Positions 1 through 7,525 of a stretch of 64,000 nucleotides of DNA are shown one piece after another (the first letter of the stretch is position 1; every line of letters starts with the position of its first letter). The notes under the pieces are model-generated. The model saw nothing but the letters and a program-made list of their open reading frames with translations. It made no database searches and was not told the origin of the DNA. Origin of the DNA: Williamsia sp. (GTDB lineage Bacteria > Bacteroidota > Bacteroidia > Chitinophagales > Chitinophagaceae); NCBI GenBank assembly GCA_015069695.1, contig JADCRZ010000004.1, forward strand, positions 186,001 to 250,000, in the 5' to 3' direction. The position numbers and the translations under genes are program-made.

Positions 1-134
1 TCTATCTCACGATAGCATTGCCTGGAATCAGCCGAGATAATGGCTGTTTGTAAGCGGATAGCCGTTTGAATAGAAAGGGCTGTTTTTCCTACAGCCGTAG
101 GGCCCATGATCACGATGCATGTTTTACGGCGCAT
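1..134 (-). CDS. miaA: tRNA dimethylallyltransferase MiaA, N-terminal fragment (cut by window edge)
   Basis: Reading leftwards from the ATG at 134-132, the first 44 codons give an N-terminus with the P-loop GPTAVGKT at about residues 11-18, followed by [12 protein letters not shown]. This P-loop plus the SADS-Q-Y signature is characteristic of MiaA, the cytoplasmic enzyme that transfers a dimethylallyl group to adenosine 37 of tRNAs reading U-starting codons. Only about 15% of the usual roughly 300-residue protein is present, because the rest lies beyond base 1. The start is set by the family's normal short N-terminus before the P-loop. Confidence 0.85.
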   Translation of the reverse strand, partial: MRRKTCIVIMGPTAVGKTALSIQTAIRLQTAIISADSRQCYREI

Positions 135-187
135 GGTAACTGGCCCTGTTGATGTCCTCTGACAAGCACATCAAAGAGCAAACAAGA

Positions 188-757
188 TTAGAGCTCATCT
201 GTTTTTTCTTCCTCATCAATAACTTCATCATCCTCTTCCGATTCATTCGATTCTCCTTCTTCCCCAAAGCCTTCCAGGTTTTTCTCCAGGTCGTATTTTT
301 CTTCGATCTCGGCCCATTTGTCACCCACCAATCCTTTGGTACCATACTGCGATGGACCAATTCCTTCCACACGTACCACAGCAGGGTATTCCAGTTTGGG
401 ATTTTCTTCCTTTGAGATATTGATCAGCTCAACTAAGAATGACCAGTTTTTTACAAAGTCGTATACGTAGATAAACTTTTGATTGGGATCATTTACTTCT
501 GAGCCAATGGTGCACGACTCCATCAGGAGCGGCTCCACTTTATAGGTTTTAGCGGGATATTTTTTCAGGGTGATTTCTTTTCCGCGCTGCCAATGGTCGT
601 TGCTGCGGTAAAAAGTAGCCGGGTGCTTATCGTCGAATTCAAATGCTTTCAAAATTGCTTTGTGCAATTGCAGGAAGTGCTGGGTATGGCGTATAGCTAC
701 ATCCCTGTAAACACTGTCATCTTCCTCCAAATAAATTCTGAATTTTAGTATAGCCAT
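188..757 (-). CDS. plasmid pRiA4b ORF-3 family (IS1096 TnpR-like) protein
   Basis: This 189-residue protein starts MAILKFRIYLEED. It has the pattern of the pRiA4b ORF-3 / 'IS1096 passenger TnpR' family: an N-terminal strand with I.LE, a D-S-V-(Y/W)-R-(D/V) element, W and Y residues in the middle, and the P.V.R.EG.G..P-like stretch around residues 125-140 (here PAVVRVEGIGPSQYG). The C-terminal 30 residues are almost entirely acidic (EEGESNESEEDDEVIDEEE). I chose the ATG at 757 because homologues start at this strand. An in-frame ATG 15 codons upstream adds residues unlike the family. The molecular function of the family is not established. Despite the family name nothing around it looks like a transposon. 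It lies 54 bp upstream of miaA on the same strand. Confidence 0.7.
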   Translation of the reverse strand: MAILKFRIYLEEDDSVYRDVAIRHTQHFLQLHKAILKAFEFDDKHPATFYRSNDHWQRGKEITLKKYPAKTYKVEPLLMESCTIGSEVNDPNQKFIYVYDFVKNWSFLVELINISKEENPKLEYPAVVRVEGIGPSQYGTKGLVGDKWAEIEEKYDLEKNLEGFGEEGESNESEEDDEVIDEEEKTDEL

Positions 758-845
758 GTCTTGATTTTTGATAGGGGCTCCGGTCAGCCAGCTGACCAGC
801 ACCTGTGAATTTCACCAAAAATAATCATTCCAGGAATTTTCTTTT

Positions 846-2258
846 CTATGCTGTCAGATGCATTTTTTCTGCTACCTGCAGCATGTATTTGTATGCCTGC
901 TCATAATTGTTTTCGATTTCTCCATCCAGGATGGCCTCACGGATGGCATTTTTTATTTCACCCACCATTCTTCCGGGTGGCAGCTTGAATGTTTCCATGA
1001 TCATTTCTCCCGTAATGGGCGGCTGCCAGTTGCGGATCCTGTCTTTCTCTTCCACTTCTTTCAGGCGCATGCGCACCAGCTCAAAATTCGAAAGATAACG
1101 CTTTACCTTGATCTTGTTTTTGGAAGTGATGTCAGCTTCGCACAAGGTCATCAAGGCATCAATATCGTCACCTGCGTCGAATAAGAGCCGGCGGATAGCA
1201 GAATCGGTTATGTTCTCTTTGGTCAGACTGATGGGGCGCATATGCATCTCCACCATCTTTTTTACAAAACGCATTTTTTCATTGAGCGGCAGCTTAAGAC
1301 GGGCAAATATTTTTGGCACCATGCGTTCACCCACAATCTCATGACCGTGAAAAGTCCAGCCATGACCTTCTTCAAAATGCTTGGTAGCAGGTTTGCCGAT
1401 ATCGTGCAGCAGGGCTGCCCAGCGCAGCCAGAGATCCTGGGTATACTGGCTGATATTATCAACCACCTGCAGGGTATGATAAAAATTGTCTTTGTGCCCG
1501 ATGCCATCGATGTATTCAGAGCCGGCCAGGTCAACAAGCTGGGGAAGGATGATCTGCAACAAGCCGCTCCGGTACAACAGGTCAAGCCCGATAGAAGGCT
1601 GATCACTCAGCAGGATCTTGTTTAGCTCATCTGCGACTCTTTCTTTTGAAATAATCCTGATCCGTTCTACATTGTTGACGATGCCCTGAAATGTATTTTC
1701 GGATATATAGAAACCCAGCTGCGAAGCAAACCGGATGCCCCGCAACATGCGCAACGGATCGTCGCTAAAGGTCTGATCGGGATTGAGCGGCGTTTGAATC
1801 TTTCGCTGCTGGATATCCGTCCTTCCATCGAAAGGATCGAGCAAGGTTCCATAGTCGGGTCCATTCAGGCTGATAGCCATGGCATTGATGGTAAAATCGC
1901 GCCGGTTCTGGTCATCTTCCAGGGTACCGGGTTGTACCACCGGGTTGCGGCTGTCGTAGGTATAACTTTCTTTTCTGGTTCCCACAAATTCCAGTTCAAA
2001 ATCTTCCAGCTTGATCTGGGCCGTACCAAAATTTTTAAAAAATGCCACTGATGGAACCGGATTAAACAGGGAAGCCGTTTTATGTGCCAGAGCAATGCCA
2101 TCGCCCACGCAAACAATATCTGCATCTTTTGTTTTTCTGCCGATGATCTTATCGCGCACAAAACCGCCAATCACATAACAAGGCACCTGCAAGGCCTCAG
2201 CTGCCTGCCTGATCTTGTTAAAAACAGCCTGCTCCCGGGGAGTTATCTTGATATCCAT
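846..2258 (-). CDS. CCA tRNA nucleotidyltransferase / poly(A) polymerase family with HD domain
   Basis: The protein has 470 residues. The N-terminal class II nucleotidyltransferase head has GGFVRD and the metal-binding DADIV pair in the first 60 residues, followed by RRDFTINAMA and DDPLRMLRGIRFA, which bind tRNA and select nucleotides. The C-terminal half carries an HD phosphohydrolase motif (LLHDIGKP, with HGHE further on). This architecture is that of bacterial CCA-adding enzymes, which repair or add the 3' CCA of tRNA. Bacterial poly(A) polymerases are similar, so exact specificity is inferred. The ATG at 2258 gives the usual start. The 35 in-frame codons upstream lie in an intergenic inverted repeat and are unlikely to be translated. 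Confidence 0.88.
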   Translation of the reverse strand: MDIKITPREQAVFNKIRQAAEALQVPCYVIGGFVRDKIIGRKTKDADIVCVGDGIALAHKTASLFNPVPSVAFFKNFGTAQIKLEDFELEFVGTRKESYTYDSRNPVVQPGTLEDDQNRRDFTINAMAISLNGPDYGTLLDPFDGRTDIQQRKIQTPLNPDQTFSDDPLRMLRGIRFASQLGFYISENTFQGIVNNVERIRIISKERVADELNKILLSDQPSIGLDLLYRSGLLQIILPQLVDLAGSEYIDGIGHKDNFYHTLQVVDNISQYTQDLWLRWAALLHDIGKPATKHFEEGHGWTFHGHEIVGERMVPKIFARLKLPLNEKMRFVKKMVEMHMRPISLTKENITDSAIRRLLFDAGDDIDALMTLCEADITSKNKIKVKRYLSNFELVRMRLKEVEEKDRIRNWQPPITGEMIMETFKLPPGRMVGEIKNAIREAILDGEIENNYEQAYKYMLQVAEKMHLTA

Positions 2259-2282
2259 AAAGGGCTGCAATTTATTCTTTTT

Positions 2283-2423
2283 TCTGAACCAGGATTTACA
2301 GGATTCGAAGGATTCGGGGATGGCAGTTCTTTGATCCTTTTGCTGGTGCTTTTGTCTGAACAAGGATTAAACGGATCCGCTACCATCCCCGAATCCCTCC
2401 CATCCTGTAAATCAAGGGTCAGA
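2283..2423. repeat. Intergenic inverted repeat, copy A
   Basis: This 141-bp element has long imperfect arms. The left arm starts TCTGAACCAGGATTTACAGG at 2283. The right arm, read on the other strand from 2423, starts TCTGACCCTTGATTTACAGG. Both arms continue with GGATTCGGGGATGG-type sequence before a loop of about 55 nt. The loop contains TTGCTGGTGC at 2340-2349, similar to the loops of the other copies. The stop codon of the minus-strand glycosyltransferase gene (complement of 2419-2421) lies inside the right arm. Related copies are at 6428, 21369, 31283 and 46714. Confidence 0.85.
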
Positions 2424-3396
2424 CTACCTTCTTTACTGTCTCTACAATCAATCCTTCATCCAGCAACTCAAGGCATTTGGGAAGGCCGTATAACACACAT
2501 TTGTTTTTTACGCAGGGCTCGCAGGAGAGTTGCCCGAGGCGGAGGCCGAAGTGGTGAGCGTCATTGTAAGGGGCTGTCTCCCGCTCGTTGTCGGCTCCGT
2601 GCAGCACGACTGTATTCGTTCCTAAAGCATTGGCAAGATGAGCGGGGCCTGAATCGGTTGTGAGTACAGCACTTGCTGAAGAGAAACAGGCTACCAGTTC
2701 AGCCAGGGTGGTTTTGCCGCAGCGGTTTTCTATGTTGTTGGTTGAAAGCATGTTTTGCATGACCTGTTCTACATAAGGCAGCTGGTCCTTTACCCCCACC
2801 AGCACCAGCTTCCTGTCCATGTTCTTTTGCAAGGCCGTTAATATACTGACAGCTTTGGGAATGGGCAGCCGGCGCGAGCTGGCTTCGGAGTTGATGTTGA
2901 CAGCAATAAATTTTTCTTTGTGTGATGGGGGAGCCTTCAGAAAGATGTTATCAGGAGGCGGCAATTTACGCCCACTGTATTGTGCTACCAGGTCAATGTA
3001 TTCTTCTACGCGATGCTGCCCCTGGTTTTTGCTGAAGGCACGCGTAAGCAGCACAGACCGCATTTCTTTGTTGTAACCGATCCGCTCGCGGGCTCCTGTT
3101 GCATAGGCCATGATGGCAGAGGAAAAAGAATCCGGCATACAAACAAACAAATCAAAGCGCTCCGTCTTCCTGATTTCTTTGCCGAATATCCAGGCACCTT
3201 TGATGCCGGGATATTCTTGTTTGGAAAAAACAAATTGATGGGAAAGGGAAGGAAAAAAATCAAGGAGGGGATGGATTCCTTTTTTTGCGATCACGCTGAT
3301 TGATGCGCCGGGATAAACTTCCTGCAAAGCCTGGATCGCACCCAGGCTCATGATCATATCACCCAACCAATTCGGCAGCCTGACAAGAATTTTCAT
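2419..3396 (-). CDS. Glycosyltransferase family 9 (heptosyltransferase-like)
   Basis: The 325-residue protein begins MKILVRLPNWLGDMIMSLGA, the typical GT9 start with L.N.LGD near the N-terminus. The donor-binding C-terminal domain has TTDSGPAHLANALGTNTVVLHG at about residues 245-266, which matches the heptosyltransferase D-(T/S)-G-x-x-H-x-A signature. Family members transfer ADP-heptose or related sugars to lipopolysaccharide inner core on the cytoplasmic face of the inner membrane; the exact donor here is unknown. The length is normal. Its stop codon is formed by the outer end of inverted repeat copy A, so the last codons and terminator region are shared with that element. Confidence 0.85.
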   Translation of the reverse strand: MKILVRLPNWLGDMIMSLGAIQALQEVYPGASISVIAKKGIHPLLDFFPSLSHQFVFSKQEYPGIKGAWIFGKEIRKTERFDLFVCMPDSFSSAIMAYATGARERIGYNKEMRSVLLTRAFSKNQGQHRVEEYIDLVAQYSGRKLPPPDNIFLKAPPSHKEKFIAVNINSEASSRRLPIPKAVSILTALQKNMDRKLVLVGVKDQLPYVEQVMQNMLSTNNIENRCGKTTLAELVACFSSASAVLTTDSGPAHLANALGTNTVVLHGADNERETAPYNDAHHFGLRLGQLSCEPCVKNKCVLYGLPKCLELLDEGLIVETVKKVV

Positions 3397-3455
3397 AACC
3401 GCCTCTCTTTGTTATAATAGAATAAAAATGATTGCATACAGTCTGCCTGGTTGAT

Positions 3456-4028
3456 TCACTCCCGGATTACAGTAACCTGGCCATTTCCATTCCAGCGTAC
3501 CACAGCCGAAGGCTCACGCACCTCCAGATCATCACGCCGGAACTGTACAATATAATCAACTCCCGCCTTTATTGCGGGCGAAATATCCCCATACAATTTG
3601 GGCGTAGTCTCACCGGAAAGATTGGCTGATGTAGATACCAAGGGTTTGCGAAAACGCTTGATAAGATTTTTGCAAAAGACTTCTTTCACAATGCGGAAAG
3701 CAGCCGACCCATCCTCCGCCACAGCACTGCCGGCAATGCCGATCACACCATCATAAACCACCGTGGTCGGCTTTTGTACGGTTTGAAGATAATCAAACAC
3801 AGCCGGATCGGGCTGGGTGATGTACTTCATCAGATCGCGTTCATCAGCCAGCAGCAAAATAAATTGTTTGCTTGATGGTCTTTGCTTGAGGGCATACAGT
3901 TTTTCAACGGCAGCTTCATTGGTCGCATCACATCCCAACCCCCACACGGTATCAGTAGGATACAGGATGAGGCCACCTTCCTTTAACACGCGCAGGCAAT
4001 TCTCTATGTCGGCGGAAAAATCAATCAT
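3456..4028 (-). CDS. YrdC/Sua5-type L-threonylcarbamoyladenylate synthase
   Basis: A 190-residue single-domain protein of the YrdC/Sua5 fold. It has the nucleotide-binding stretch GGLILYPTDTVWGLGCDA at about residues 17-34, the K-x-R pattern (LKQRPSSKQF), and the STSANLSGE motif near residue 140. Enzymes of this family make threonylcarbamoyl-AMP, the precursor of t6A37 in ANN-decoding tRNAs. It lacks the extra C-terminal Sua5 domain, so it is the short TsaC-like type. The start codon lies only 4 nt after a perfect TAnnTTTG -7 element on the same strand, so the mRNA may be nearly leaderless. Confidence 0.9.
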   Translation of the reverse strand: MIDFSADIENCLRVLKEGGLILYPTDTVWGLGCDATNEAAVEKLYALKQRPSSKQFILLLADERDLMKYITQPDPAVFDYLQTVQKPTTVVYDGVIGIAGSAVAEDGSAAFRIVKEVFCKNLIKRFRKPLVSTSANLSGETTPKLYGDISPAIKAGVDYIVQFRRDDLEVREPSAVVRWNGNGQVTVIRE

Positions 4029-4032
4029 GCGG

Positions 4033-4040
4033 CAAAACTA
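4033..4040 (-). promoter_or_regulatory. Bacteroidota -7 promoter element for the YrdC/Sua5 gene
   Basis: On the minus strand the sequence reads TAGTTTTG, a perfect match to TAnnTTTG, ending 4 nt before the ATG at 4028. If it is used, transcription would start about at the start codon. No clear -33 TTG was identified. Confidence 0.4.
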
Positions 4041-4104
4041 CGTGTTTGCCTGTCTTGAAACTTGATTCACCTATTTCCTTTACTTTAGCAATAAAATTCA
4101 CCGC

Positions 4105-5319
4105 ATGAACCTCCATGAATATCAATCAAAGGAACTCCTGAAAAAATACAGTGTGCCTGTGCAGGAAGGCATTGCCTGCAGCACGCCCAATGAGGCGGAA
4201 GAAGCGTACCGTCAGATCAAAACCCAGTATGGTAGCAATTTTGCCGTAGTAAAAGCGCAGATCCATGCCGGTGGCCGCGGAAAAGGAAAGATCATGGGCA
4301 AAGAACAGCGCGGTGTTGCCGTGGGAAAGAATGCAGAAGCAGTCAAAGAAATTGCACAAAATATTCTGGGAGGCACCCTGGTAACCATCCAGACGGGCCC
4401 TACAGGCAAAGTCGTGAACAAAGTGCTGGTAGCACAGGATGTTTACTACGAAGGCCCCAACCCTGTAAAAGAATTTTACTTGTCTATCCTGCTCGACAGG
4501 GCCAAGGGTATGAACGTGATCATGTACAGCACCGAAGGCGGTATGGACATTGAAGAAGTGGCGCACAAAACACCCGACAAGATTTTCAAGGAATGGGTTC
4601 ATCCCGGCTCTCCGCTGCAGGCCTTCCAGGCGCGCAAAATCGCGTTTAACTTCGGACTGAGCGGCGAAGCATTTAAAAATATGGTCAGGTTTGTGAGCAG
4701 CTTATACAACGCCTACACCGGACTGGATTGCAGCATGCTCGAGATCAATCCGCTTTTTAAGACCAGCGACAACAAGGTGATTGCGGTTGACTGCAAAATG
4801 AATTTAGATGACAATGCACTCATGCGCCATCCTGATCTGGCCGAACTCAGAGATATTACCGAAGAAGATCCTACAGAAGTAGAAGCCGGCAAATACAACC
4901 TCAATTTCGTAAAGCTCGATGGCAACGTTGGCTGTATGGTGAACGGCGCCGGACTGGCCATGGCTACCATGGACATGATCAAACTCAGCGGCGGTGAGCC
5001 TGCCAACTTCCTGGACGTAGGCGGTACTGCCAACGCACAAACGGTAGAAGCCGGGTTCAGGATCATCCTCAAAGACCCCAAGGTAAAAGCCATCCTCATC
5101 AATATATTTGGCGGCATTGTACGCTGCGACCGCGTTGCCCAGGGCGTAATTGACGCCTATACCAAAATGGGCAATATTACCGTACCCATTATTGTGCGTC
5201 TGCAGGGAACCAACGCAGAGGAAGCAAAAAAGCTGATCGATGAAAGCGGACTGAAAGTTCAGTCAGCGATCCTGCTCAGCGAAGCAGCCCAATTGGTAAA
5301 CAAAGCCGTGAGCGCATAA
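4105..5319 (+). CDS. sucC: Succinate-CoA ligase (ADP-forming) subunit beta
   Basis: The 404-residue protein begins [19 protein letters not shown], the canonical SucC start. It contains the ATP-grasp fold with [15 protein letters not shown] (about residues 49-63), the catalytic/phosphohistidine-loop region LEINPL and later GGIVRCD near residue 335. With subunit alpha it interconverts succinyl-CoA and succinate in the TCA cycle, coupled to ADP/GDP phosphorylation. sucD is not adjacent, a separation that is common in Bacteroidota. A near-consensus -7 box TACTTTAG lies at 4081-4088. The terminator that best fits its 3' end lies inside the next gene (5361-5388). Confidence 0.96.
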   Translation: MNLHEYQSKELLKKYSVPVQEGIACSTPNEAEEAYRQIKTQYGSNFAVVKAQIHAGGRGKGKIMGKEQRGVAVGKNAEAVKEIAQNILGGTLVTIQTGPTGKVVNKVLVAQDVYYEGPNPVKEFYLSILLDRAKGMNVIMYSTEGGMDIEEVAHKTPDKIFKEWVHPGSPLQAFQARKIAFNFGLSGEAFKNMVRFVSSLYNAYTGLDCSMLEINPLFKTSDNKVIAVDCKMNLDDNALMRHPDLAELRDITEEDPTEVEAGKYNLNFVKLDGNVGCMVNGAGLAMATMDMIKLSGGEPANFLDVGGTANAQTVEAGFRIILKDPKVKAILINIFGGIVRCDRVAQGVIDAYTKMGNITVPIIVRLQGTNAEEAKKLIDESGLKVQSAILLSEAAQLVNKAVSA

Positions 5320-5337
5320 GCAATCAAACAAAACTAT

Positions 5338-5652
5338 ATGCCCGCATTGGAAGAAATAGGAGCCCGGGAAATCATCCCGGGCTTTTTTGGCAGATTTATA
5401 CACGGTGAACAGTCCTCCCTTGCATTCTGGGACATTAAAAAAGGCAGCGTGATGCCCGAGCATCAACACCCGCACGAGCAAATCACGTTTGTTACCGAAG
5501 GAGCCATCCAGATGGTTATTGGCGGAAAGGAATTTTTATTTACCAGAGGGATGTGCCATGTTATTCCGCCCCATACGCCCCACTCAGCCGTTGCAGTGGA
5601 AGATTGCACGGTTATTGATTCGTTTAGTCCGGCCCGCGACGATTACCGGTAA
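5338..5652 (+). CDS. Small cupin-domain protein
   Basis: A 104-residue single-domain cupin. The metal-binding motif 1 is visible as PEHQHPHEQITFVTEG (about residues 40-55) and motif 2 as P.H.PHSA (PPHTPHSAVAVED, residues 80-92). Such proteins bind a divalent metal through His/Glu residues; the substrate is not predictable. It follows sucC by 18 nt. A strong terminator-like hairpin sits within its codons 8-17, so it may be expressed at a lower level than sucC. The coding nature is supported by family-like residues across that hairpin (IPGFFGRF). Confidence 0.8.
   Translation: MPALEEIGAREIIPGFFGRFIHGEQSSLAFWDIKKGSVMPEHQHPHEQITFVTEGAIQMVIGGKEFLFTRGMCHVIPPHTPHSAVAVEDCTVIDSFSPARDDYR
5361..5388 (+). 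terminator. Intrinsic terminator inside the start of the cupin gene
   Basis: AGCCCGGG (5361-5368) pairs perfectly with CCCGGGCT (5376-5383) across a 7-nt loop, and a run of six T residues follows (5383-5388). This is a textbook Rho-independent terminator, positioned 41 bp after the sucC stop codon but within codons 8-17 of the next gene. Confidence 0.7.
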
Positions 5653-5664
5653 AGAATTGTGTAT

Positions 5665-6426
5665 ATGAAAAGATTATTTTACTGCTGCCTGGCATTGCTC
5701 TTTTGTGCAGAAGGATACAGCCAGCAGGAAAGCAAACATGTGGAGACCGACCGTCCCAATGAAGCAGAAGTACCGTATACCGTACCCAGAAAAATGATCC
5801 AGCTGGAAACCGGTGTACGGATAGAAAAAGAATCAGAGAGCAACCAGCTTGTATCCCACCCGGGTTTGCTGGTAAAATACGGACTGGCTGACTGGATCGA
5901 GGTCAGGGTCAAGACAAGTTACTCAACCCGCATCCGGCATTTTATACCCAACGACAAGGTAGAGTCGGGACTGCAACCGGTAGAACTGGGCATCAAGGCA
6001 GCCGTGCTCAAAGAAAACCACTGGATACCCAAGACGGCTTTCCTCCTGCAGACCGGTTTGCCCCGGGTCAGTTCCACTCCCTTCAAAGCTCCACACCTCG
6101 CTCCTACCCTGCGTTTGCTCATGGAAAACAATATCACAGAAAAATTCTCGCTCAACTACAATGCCGGTGCCGAATGGGATGGCTACGAAACCCAACCGGA
6201 ATGGATGTACGCCGTTGTCCCCGGTATCGACCTGGGCGAGCACGTCCATGTATTCGCAGAATTCTACAGCTTTCTTCAACACCAGCAAACCCCGGAACAC
6301 ACACTGGACGGCGGCCTCGAATATTTTATCGGCAAAAACATCGGCATCGATGCCTGTGCCGGCTTTGGAATCAACAAGGAAGCACCGCCTTACTTTTTTA
6401 CAGTGGGTGGTTCGATAAGGTTTTAA
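5665..6426 (+). CDS. Exported outer-membrane beta-barrel-like protein (phenol MetA-type transporter family)
   Basis: The 253-residue protein starts MKRLFYCCLALLFCAEGYSQ, a signal peptide probably cleaved before or after the SQ. The rest alternates short amphipathic strands with turns, as in barrel proteins, and starts with ETDRPNEAEVPYTVP, a motif seen in the 'MetA pathway of phenol degradation'-type outer-membrane family (PF13557). It ends with an aromatic/charged strand (TVGGSIRF), a typical terminal beta-signal. I chose the ATG at 5665 over a GTG two codons upstream. The substrate is unknown. It follows the cupin by 12 bp and faces the S1/P1 nuclease gene. Confidence 0.65.
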   Translation: MKRLFYCCLALLFCAEGYSQQESKHVETDRPNEAEVPYTVPRKMIQLETGVRIEKESESNQLVSHPGLLVKYGLADWIEVRVKTSYSTRIRHFIPNDKVESGLQPVELGIKAAVLKENHWIPKTAFLLQTGLPRVSSTPFKAPHLAPTLRLLMENNITEKFSLNYNAGAEWDGYETQPEWMYAVVPGIDLGEHVHVFAEFYSFLQHQQTPEHTLDGGLEYFIGKNIGIDACAGFGINKEAPPYFFTVGGSIRF

Positions 6427-6427
6427 G

Positions 6428-6506
6428 TTTGAAGCCTGATTTACAGGATGAGGGAGGGATGCGGATGCTTTTTGTCTTGAACCAGCGAGCTGATCAAAGG
6501 GTTCAG
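6428..6506. repeat. Intergenic inverted repeat, copy B (degenerate)
   Basis: This 79-bp element fills the gap between two convergent genes. The left end reads TTTGAAGCCTGATTTACAGG from 6428, clearly related to the arms of the other copies. On the right only the outer end remains (GGTTCAG at 6500-6506) and the TTTACAGGAT core is lost. The stop codon of the minus-strand S1/P1 nuclease (complement of 6503-6505) lies within this right end. Confidence 0.65.
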
Positions 6507-7297
6507 CCAAATATTCCGTTTAAGAGACCCGCCAAATGCAACCCACCCTTCAAAAGCTGGGTATTCAGCGTTTGTACATGGTCGAAATTGTAGCGGAAGC
6601 TGAGCTTTTGTTCGGGTTGGGTGATTTCTTTGAGGATGGGGTCGGCAATTTGATAAGAATCCCAGATCCAGCGGCTGGTGGGTTCGTTCAGCCAGGTGGT
6701 GCGTTGTGTAGTGGTGGGGTGGTTGATGGCAGCGACGTACTCTGTATAGCTGAGGCGCTGGTAGTCGATCAGCTGCTCATCCCACACACTGTGGAGGTTT
6801 GAGCGCTGGTTGAACCACATTACGATGATCTTGTTGCCGCCCTGCTCTTCATCCCTTACGTGCATGGGCTGGTGCAGGTCTTCGGCAATGTGGATCAGCA
6901 GCCGCAGGTACAGCAGCTTCTTATCGGCAGCAAGCTTGCTGTTTTTTAATTGGGCAACCAGGAAGTTCAGCTTGGTATACGCATCTGTGGCTGTATCGGC
7001 CTGCAAGTAAGTTTGGAGGGAATTGTAAGAAGTGAAGCCTGCTTTCAGGTCGATGTAATGCCAGGAATTCAGGTAACTATATGCAGGATCTGATTTGATG
7101 AAATCAGCCCAGTTGCTGGCCATGGCAATGGATTCGGTTCCCAATATCTTTTGGATAGCTGCGCGCGCTTTGGCAGTCAAATAGTTTTCTGCGATCCCCC
7201 CTACGATCCGGTGTCCCAGCATACCCCAGGCGCCGGCATGAAACGGCAGATATATAAATAATGCAATCAGGCAATAGTTCTTGATCTTTCCTGTCAT
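6503..7297 (-). CDS. Exported S1/P1-type nuclease
   Basis: The 264-residue protein has a signal peptide (MTGKIKNYCLIALFIYLPFH) with cleavage expected just before WGMLGH, so that Trp becomes the N-terminal zinc ligand as in nuclease P1. Other expected ligands are visible: NWADFIKSD, SWHYID, HIAEDLHQPMHV and NLHSVWD. Family members are zinc-dependent single-strand nucleases/3'-nucleotidases acting in the periplasm or outside the cell, often for phosphate or nucleoside scavenging. The ATG at 7297 is chosen because it places the signal peptide correctly. A near-consensus -7 box (TACTTTTA on the minus strand) lies about 30 bp upstream. Confidence 0.88.
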   Translation of the reverse strand: MTGKIKNYCLIALFIYLPFHAGAWGMLGHRIVGGIAENYLTAKARAAIQKILGTESIAMASNWADFIKSDPAYSYLNSWHYIDLKAGFTSYNSLQTYLQADTATDAYTKLNFLVAQLKNSKLAADKKLLYLRLLIHIAEDLHQPMHVRDEEQGGNKIIVMWFNQRSNLHSVWDEQLIDYQRLSYTEYVAAINHPTTTQRTTWLNEPTSRWIWDSYQIADPILKEITQPEQKLSFRYNFDHVQTLNTQLLKGGLHLAGLLNGIFG

Positions 7298-7479
7298 AGA
7301 TACCAGTTTGTAAATAATAAAGCGCGTAAAAGTAACCAATTCAGCGCCGGATTTCTGCCAGGCGGGTGAAAAAGCTGCTGCACTTAATAAAAATTTCATT
7401 TGGCCGTTGAGAGCGTTTAGAAGCCTCCGGCCATTTTTAAGAAAATGTTAGTGCATTAATAAATATTTTTATTACTTGC

Positions 7480-7499
7480 AGAAAGGAGGTGTTCTAACC
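7480..7499 (+). promoter_or_regulatory. Extended anti-16S (Shine-Dalgarno-like) sequence upstream of the nine-gene operon
   Basis: AGAAAGGAGGTGTTCTAACC (7480-7499) is complementary to the known 3' tail of Bacteroidota 16S rRNA (..GGAACACCTCCTTTCT) over at least 15 consecutive bases, with further matches beyond one mismatch. It lies 26 nt upstream of the ATG at 7526, too far for a normal Shine-Dalgarno, and the next start codon is the operon's first. The sequence just upstream, TTATTACTTGCAG, may hold a weak -7 element. Confidence 0.45.
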
Positions 7500-7525
7500 A
7501 TACACGCTCCCCCACCCATATAATC

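Noticed and set aside
188-757. Mobile element suggested by the family name 'IS1096 passenger TnpR'
   Set aside because: No terminal inverted repeats, target duplication or transposase nearby; the name is historical and the family is a chromosomal protein of unknown role.
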